The notes under the pieces were generated by a model. The model had not been told where the DNA came from. It made no database searches and saw nothing but the letters and a program-made list of their open reading frames with translations. DNA of 9,804 nt from an uncultured Lachnospiraceae bacterium (GTDB lineage Bacteria; Bacillota; Clostridia; Lachnospirales; Lachnospiraceae), in NCBI GenBank assembly GCA_947625995.1, contig CANQQN010000063.1:1-9804 (forward strand), given 5' to 3'. This document shows, in pieces, positions 6,525 through 9,804 of the stretch. How positions within the stretch are numbered: position 1 is the first letter of the stretch; each line of letters starts with the position of its first letter. Position numbers and translations under genes: made by a program.

Positions 6525-7925
6525 CTAAAACCTCTCTTTCAAAATACTTCGCGCCACGGCGAGCCCGTTGGCAGACGCCTGCTGCAACCCTCTGGTCACG
6601 CTTGCGCCGTCTCCCACAGCCCGCAATCCTTTGATACTTGTCTCAAAATCTTTATCCACAACCACTTTGTTAGAGTAGAATTTCACCTCCACGCCGTAGA
6701 GCAGCGTCTCGTCGCTGGCGATACCCGGCGTCACCTTGTCAAGGGCCAGAAGCATCTCCTGAATATCCACCATGATCCGGTGAGGAAATACCAGCGACAG
6801 ATCCCCCGGCACCGCGTCCTTCAGGGTAGGAATGATATTATTCCTGCAAAGCCGCTCCTCCGTGGTCCGGCGTCCCCGTTGGAAATCGCCGAAGGTCTGT
6901 ACCAGAATCTTTCCGTCGCAGAGCATGTTGGAAAGCTGGGCGATCTGCTTGCCGTATTCAATGGGCGTCTTAAAGGGCTTTGTGAAATTTTTGGATACCA
7001 GAATGGCAAAGTTGGTATTGTTGGTCTTCAACTCTTTGGATTTATAGGCATGACCGTTCACCACCGCCAGCCCGTTCTCATAATATTCCGTGGCGACCTC
7101 TCCGCTGGGATTGGTGCAAAAGGTACGCACCTTGTCGTCAAAAGTGGGCGTATAATACACCAGCTTCGCCTCGTAAAGATTTTTGTTCAGGAAATCCATG
7201 ACCTCGTCACGTACCTCCACCCGAACGCCGATATCTACGGTGCCTACTTCCGTTTCAATTTTATGGGCCTGACAGACATGACTGAACCACTCGCTGCCTT
7301 CCCTGCCGATGGCTGCCACCACCTGTCCGGCTTCAAATACATCGCCCTTTTCCGTGCGGACGCCGGTCACATGCCCCTCTTCCACAAGGATATCCTCCAC
7401 CATGGTGTGAAAGATCATCTCAATCCCTGCGTCCAGAAGATGGGTCTGCATCTTCTGATAGATCTTGTAGCCTTCCTCCGTGCCAAGATGACGGATCGGG
7501 CACTCGATCAGCTTCAGGTTGGCATTGATCGCTTTTCTGCGGATCTCTATGATCTCCTGCATCTTATCCACGCCGTACACGTTTTTATCGGCTCCAAACT
7601 GCAGATAGATATCGTCGGATTCCTTCAAAAGCTCCACTGTCTTTTCATAACCAAGTATTTCCGGCAGATTGCCGCCCACATCCGGAGAGAGGGACAGCTT
7701 GCCGTCAGAAAACGCGCCTGCTCCCGCAAATCCTGTTGTAATGGCGCACGGTTTGCACCCCATACATTTTTTGGTCTTTCTCTTTGGGCAGGAACGGTTT
7801 TCGATCGGACGTCCCTTCTCGATCATCAGCACGCGGATGTCCGGTTTTTTACGGATCAGTTCGTAAGCGCAAAAAATTCCGGAAGGTCCCGCCCCGATAA
7901 TGACCACATCATAACTTTTCTTCAT
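6525..7925 (-). CDS. FAD-dependent dehydrogenase (COG2509-like) with a four-Cys cluster
   Basis: A 466-residue flavoprotein from ATG 7925. The N-terminal dinucleotide fold carries GAGPSG (11-16) and ends in the acidic strand before EKG. A C-terminal FAD-contact segment, AVGDGAS followed by GLQQASANG, lies at about 436-454. This resembles the uncharacterised FAD-dependent dehydrogenases of COG2509; the substrate is unknown. Between them, C46, C54, C57 and C60 form CX7CX2CX2C just before a glycine-rich GFAGAGAFSDGKL segment, which could hold a metal or iron-sulfur site. No membrane segment or signal peptide is visible. An in-frame TTG at 7949 would add eight residues, but AGGAGG (7931-7936) sits five bases before ATG 7925 and favours the shorter form. 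The start overlaps the end of the phosphatase gene by 17 bases, and the stop is one base from proC, so it is inside an operon. Confidence 0.88.
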   Translation of the reverse strand: MKKSYDVVIIGAGPSGIFCAYELIRKKPDIRVLMIEKGRPIENRSCPKRKTKKCMGCKPCAITTGFAGAGAFSDGKLSLSPDVGGNLPEILGYEKTVELLKESDDIYLQFGADKNVYGVDKMQEIIEIRRKAINANLKLIECPIRHLGTEEGYKIYQKMQTHLLDAGIEMIFHTMVEDILVEEGHVTGVRTEKGDVFEAGQVVAAIGREGSEWFSHVCQAHKIETEVGTVDIGVRVEVRDEVMDFLNKNLYEAKLVYYTPTFDDKVRTFCTNPSGEVATEYYENGLAVVNGHAYKSKELKTNNTNFAILVSKNFTKPFKTPIEYGKQIAQLSNMLCDGKILVQTFGDFQRGRRTTEERLCRNNIIPTLKDAVPGDLSLVFPHRIMVDIQEMLLALDKVTPGIASDETLLYGVEVKFYSNKVVVDKDFETSIKGLRAVGDGASVTRGLQQASANGLAVARSILKERF

Positions 7926-8586
7926 GACATCCTCCTTTTGCCAGCCCAATCAACTCCAGCGGATGGTCGATGATCACATGGGCATGGTTCTCTTCCAGTT
8001 CTTTTCTGGAGCGGAATCCCCATGTGACGCCTATCGTATACATGCCCGCGCGGTTGCCTGTCTGCATATCTGTATTGGTGTCACCCACGTACATGCATTC
8101 TGCCGGCAAAACGCCTGCTCGGTCCGCGATCATAAGCGCCCCTTGTGGGTTGGGCTTCCTTGTGGATTCATCGATCATTCCCTGCAGTTCGTCAAAATAC
8201 CCTTTTCCAAACAACCCTTCCACCACTTGGATCGTACGACGGTGCGGTTTGTTGGAAAGGACTGCAATGGATACCCCCAAAGCCTTCAATCCGGCAAGCG
8301 CTTCCACGATCCCTTCATATGGTCTTACATGGTACATGCAGTCCTTTTCAAACAGCTTTTTATACTCCTCATAAACCTGTGGGAAATAAGTTAATCCCGC
8401 ATCTCCCGCATCCCGCAGACTGCGGCGCAGCATCTCAGGCGCGCCGTCCCCGGCATAGCCCTTGTAATTCTCCACGGGATTGGGCGAAAATCCAAATTTA
8501 CCGATGGCTCTGTTAGCGCTGTATGCAATGCTTTCCACAGAATCCGCCAGCGTACCGTCAAGATCGAAAATACATACTTTATACAT
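7909..8586 (-). CDS. HAD-superfamily phosphatase, phosphoglycolate phosphatase-like
   Basis: A 225-residue cytoplasmic hydrolase with all HAD motifs. Motif I is DLDGT with nucleophile D8 and general acid/base D10. Motif II is S111 in VLSNKP, motif III is K144 in RKPNP, and motif IV is GDTNTD (168-173), which binds magnesium. The helical region between motifs I and II (about 15-90) is the C1 cap seen in phosphoglycolate phosphatase, pyrophosphatase PpaX and beta-phosphoglucomutase relatives. The segment after DLDGTLADS resembles the Gph branch, but the substrate cannot be fixed: phosphoglycolate or another small sugar phosphate is likely. ATG 8586 has GGAGGA four bases upstream. The gene starts 68 bases after the peptidase stop, and its TGA lies 17 bases inside the flavoprotein gene. 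The sequence appears intact. Confidence 0.93.
   Translation of the reverse strand: MYKVCIFDLDGTLADSVESIAYSANRAIGKFGFSPNPVENYKGYAGDGAPEMLRRSLRDAGDAGLTYFPQVYEEYKKLFEKDCMYHVRPYEGIVEALAGLKALGVSIAVLSNKPHRRTIQVVEGLFGKGYFDELQGMIDESTRKPNPQGALMIADRAGVLPAECMYVGDTNTDMQTGNRAGMYTIGVTWGFRSRKELEENHAHVIIDHPLELIGLAKGGCHEEKL
7931..7936 (-). promoter_or_regulatory. Ribosome binding site that decides the flavoprotein start
   Basis: AGGAGG five bases before ATG 7925 favours that codon over the in-frame TTG at 7949, which lies upstream of the site. The site is inside the end of the phosphatase gene. Confidence 0.7.
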
Positions 8587-8590
8587 CTTA

Positions 8591-8596
8591 TCCTCC
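8591..8596 (-). promoter_or_regulatory. Ribosome binding site of the phosphatase gene
   Basis: GGAGGA lies four bases before ATG 8586. The rest of the 68-base gap up to the peptidase stop shows no terminator and no clear promoter, so read-through from the peptidase gene is likely. Confidence 0.65.
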
Positions 8597-8654
8597 AGAC
8601 CGTCTTCTGTTTCTCCTGCAGCTGTCAGGTCCGTTTTTCCTGCTTCTCAAGCTA

Positions 8655-9803
8655 TTACTGTTCCTTTGCATCCGGCAGTATTTCCAATATGGTATGTACA
8701 CTGTCAAGATAGCTTCTGCCGCTTGCATTTTTTATGGTAAGCGGGGTAATGGTGCACTGCATCACATTTTCCCCGCAGCCTTCGTCATCATAATATTTGG
8801 TAAACGCATGGAGGGCATAGGCCACATCATCCTTGATGCCAAGATACATCATCACATGCCCTTTCATAAGCAACAGACTGCCCGGAAGCACAGATCGCAG
8901 CCTTTCCAGCTTGTCTTCCTCTCCCAATTCGGACACATCGATCCTTGTTTCCTGACACTTGACCATTTCAGAGGTGTTGCGAGGCAGGGAAAAACCAAAA
9001 CAGTCATAAACCGACAGCATGGTTGCGGAACAATCCAGCAGATCATCCTTGCCGCCCCAGCCATAGCCGGTATTTAAAAGCTTCATGGCCTGATCCAACA
9101 CAATCGCCTTCGTATAGGGCAGATATCCTTCATTGTGCGGGAGCCTATCAAGAGAAAATGGCACAAGCTCCAGCTTTCCATCCTTTGAAACCGGAAGCAA
9201 CGCGTTTTTTCCGGCGTCCTTTTGCAGCCTGCAGCCCATGGAAAAATGTATCTTCTGATCCTGAAACTCCACGTCTGTGGGCTCTGTCACAATAATAAAG
9301 GGCTCGGCGGCAAGATACTCTGTCATCTGCTGACGGGAGCATCTGGCAATATCGCTGCTTTTCACCCAACCTGCATAATTCTGCGCCTGCACAAACAGCC
9401 AGTCTCCCTCCGCGGTGGCATGATAGATGCAAACGCCCTCTCCTACCTTCAGCTTGGACTCTTGAAAATAATCAAATTCCCAGTCGTCAGGAGACTGCAT
9501 CAAAGCCTCATCTGTCGGAAATCCGCGCACATCCGCGGCATGTACTGCCAGCCCGTAAGTCACTTTGATCTTTTTCATATGGGACAGCGCTTCCAGATTC
9601 CGTTTCTCTATCAGCGCCTGTTTTTTCTTCTCCGTAAGAACATTTCCATCAAGATACTCATTACTGCCAAATTCGTAGGCCTCGATCAGTCCGATCACTT
9701 TCTGGGCGTCAATCTCCTTTTCCAGTCCGGTAAGATCAACCACCTTGCATGCTTTGTTATGGGTGATCCGCCGGTTGTAAGCAGCAATTTCTTCTTCTGT
9801 CAT
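8655..9803 (-). CDS. SH3-domain NlpC/P60 cell-wall peptidase, 5'-incomplete
   Basis: 382 residues are visible, ending at TAA 8655-8657. The C-terminal third is an NlpC/P60 papain-like domain, which in this family cuts peptide links in murein stem peptides. The catalytic Cys is C258 in LDCSA, the His is H316 in KGHVMMYLG, and H332 in ALHAF is the likely third polar residue; YGWGG just before the Cys is also typical. Upstream, about 78-150 and 165-215 look like two SH3-like wall-binding modules, the first ending in AGWVKSSDI. The first 60 or so residues, with EEEIAAYNRRI and VVDL, resemble the N-terminal helper domain of SH3/NlpC proteins. The ATG at 9803 touches the window edge and has no visible ribosome binding site. 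No signal peptide is seen either, so the true start is probably further upstream. The protein is probably exported. Family confidence is high; the exact bond cut is unknown. Confidence 0.88.
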   Translation of the reverse strand: MTEEEIAAYNRRITHNKACKVVDLTGLEKEIDAQKVIGLIEAYEFGSNEYLDGNVLTEKKKQALIEKRNLEALSHMKKIKVTYGLAVHAADVRGFPTDEALMQSPDDWEFDYFQESKLKVGEGVCIYHATAEGDWLFVQAQNYAGWVKSSDIARCSRQQMTEYLAAEPFIIVTEPTDVEFQDQKIHFSMGCRLQKDAGKNALLPVSKDGKLELVPFSLDRLPHNEGYLPYTKAIVLDQAMKLLNTGYGWGGKDDLLDCSATMLSVYDCFGFSLPRNTSEMVKCQETRIDVSELGEEDKLERLRSVLPGSLLLMKGHVMMYLGIKDDVAYALHAFTKYYDDEGCGENVMQCTITPLTIKNASGRSYLDSVHTILEILPDAKEQ

Positions 9804-9804
9804 C

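Noticed and set aside
6429..7973. A 514-codon open frame on the plus strand
   Set aside because: It lies entirely antisense to proC and the flavoprotein gene, both with clear family motifs. Its translation shows no domain and is rich in His and Leu, as expected for a shadow of the coding strand.

Overview
The window reads as part of a Firmicutes chromosome, most likely a gut-type Clostridia (Lachnospiraceae-like) genome. The basis is strong AGGAGG-type ribosome binding sites, tight gene spacing, mid-range G+C, and the protein families present: a TetM/EF-G-like GTPase, a TM287/288-type ABC exporter pair and a COG2509-type flavoprotein. The genus cannot be fixed from the sequence alone.

All seven genes lie on the minus strand, so transcription runs from the high coordinate to the low. 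In transcription order they are: a 5'-incomplete SH3/NlpC-P60 cell-wall peptidase (8655-9803); a HAD-superfamily phosphatase (7909-8586); an FAD-dependent dehydrogenase with a four-cysteine cluster (6525-7925); proC, pyrroline-5-carboxylate reductase (5723-6523); two half-size ABC exporter subunits (3888-5639 and 1996-3888); and a TetM/EF-G-like translational GTPase (1-1959) that is cut by the left edge. The phosphatase and flavoprotein genes overlap by 17 bases. Flavoprotein and proC are separated by one base. The two ABC genes overlap in TAATG, and the GTPase follows 36 bases later. No good intrinsic terminator is visible anywhere in the window.

The layout suggests two blocks. The upstream block (8655 and above down to 5723) is a mix of wall remodelling and metabolic or housekeeping enzymes with no obvious shared pathway. 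The downstream block (5639 to 1 and beyond) joins an asymmetric heterodimeric exporter to a ribosome-acting GTPase, which could pair drug efflux with ribosome rescue or protection. Between the blocks, 83 bases hold a perfect 9-bp inverted repeat (5670-5692), which may be an operator or RNA hairpin for the exporter block.

The most interesting points are the GTPase and the repeat. The GTPase lacks the loop that Tet(M) uses to reach the tetracycline site and is longer than Tet(M). I found no CRISPR array, tRNA, rRNA, insertion sequence, phage gene or clear new defence system. No gene-free stretch exceeds about 85 bases.
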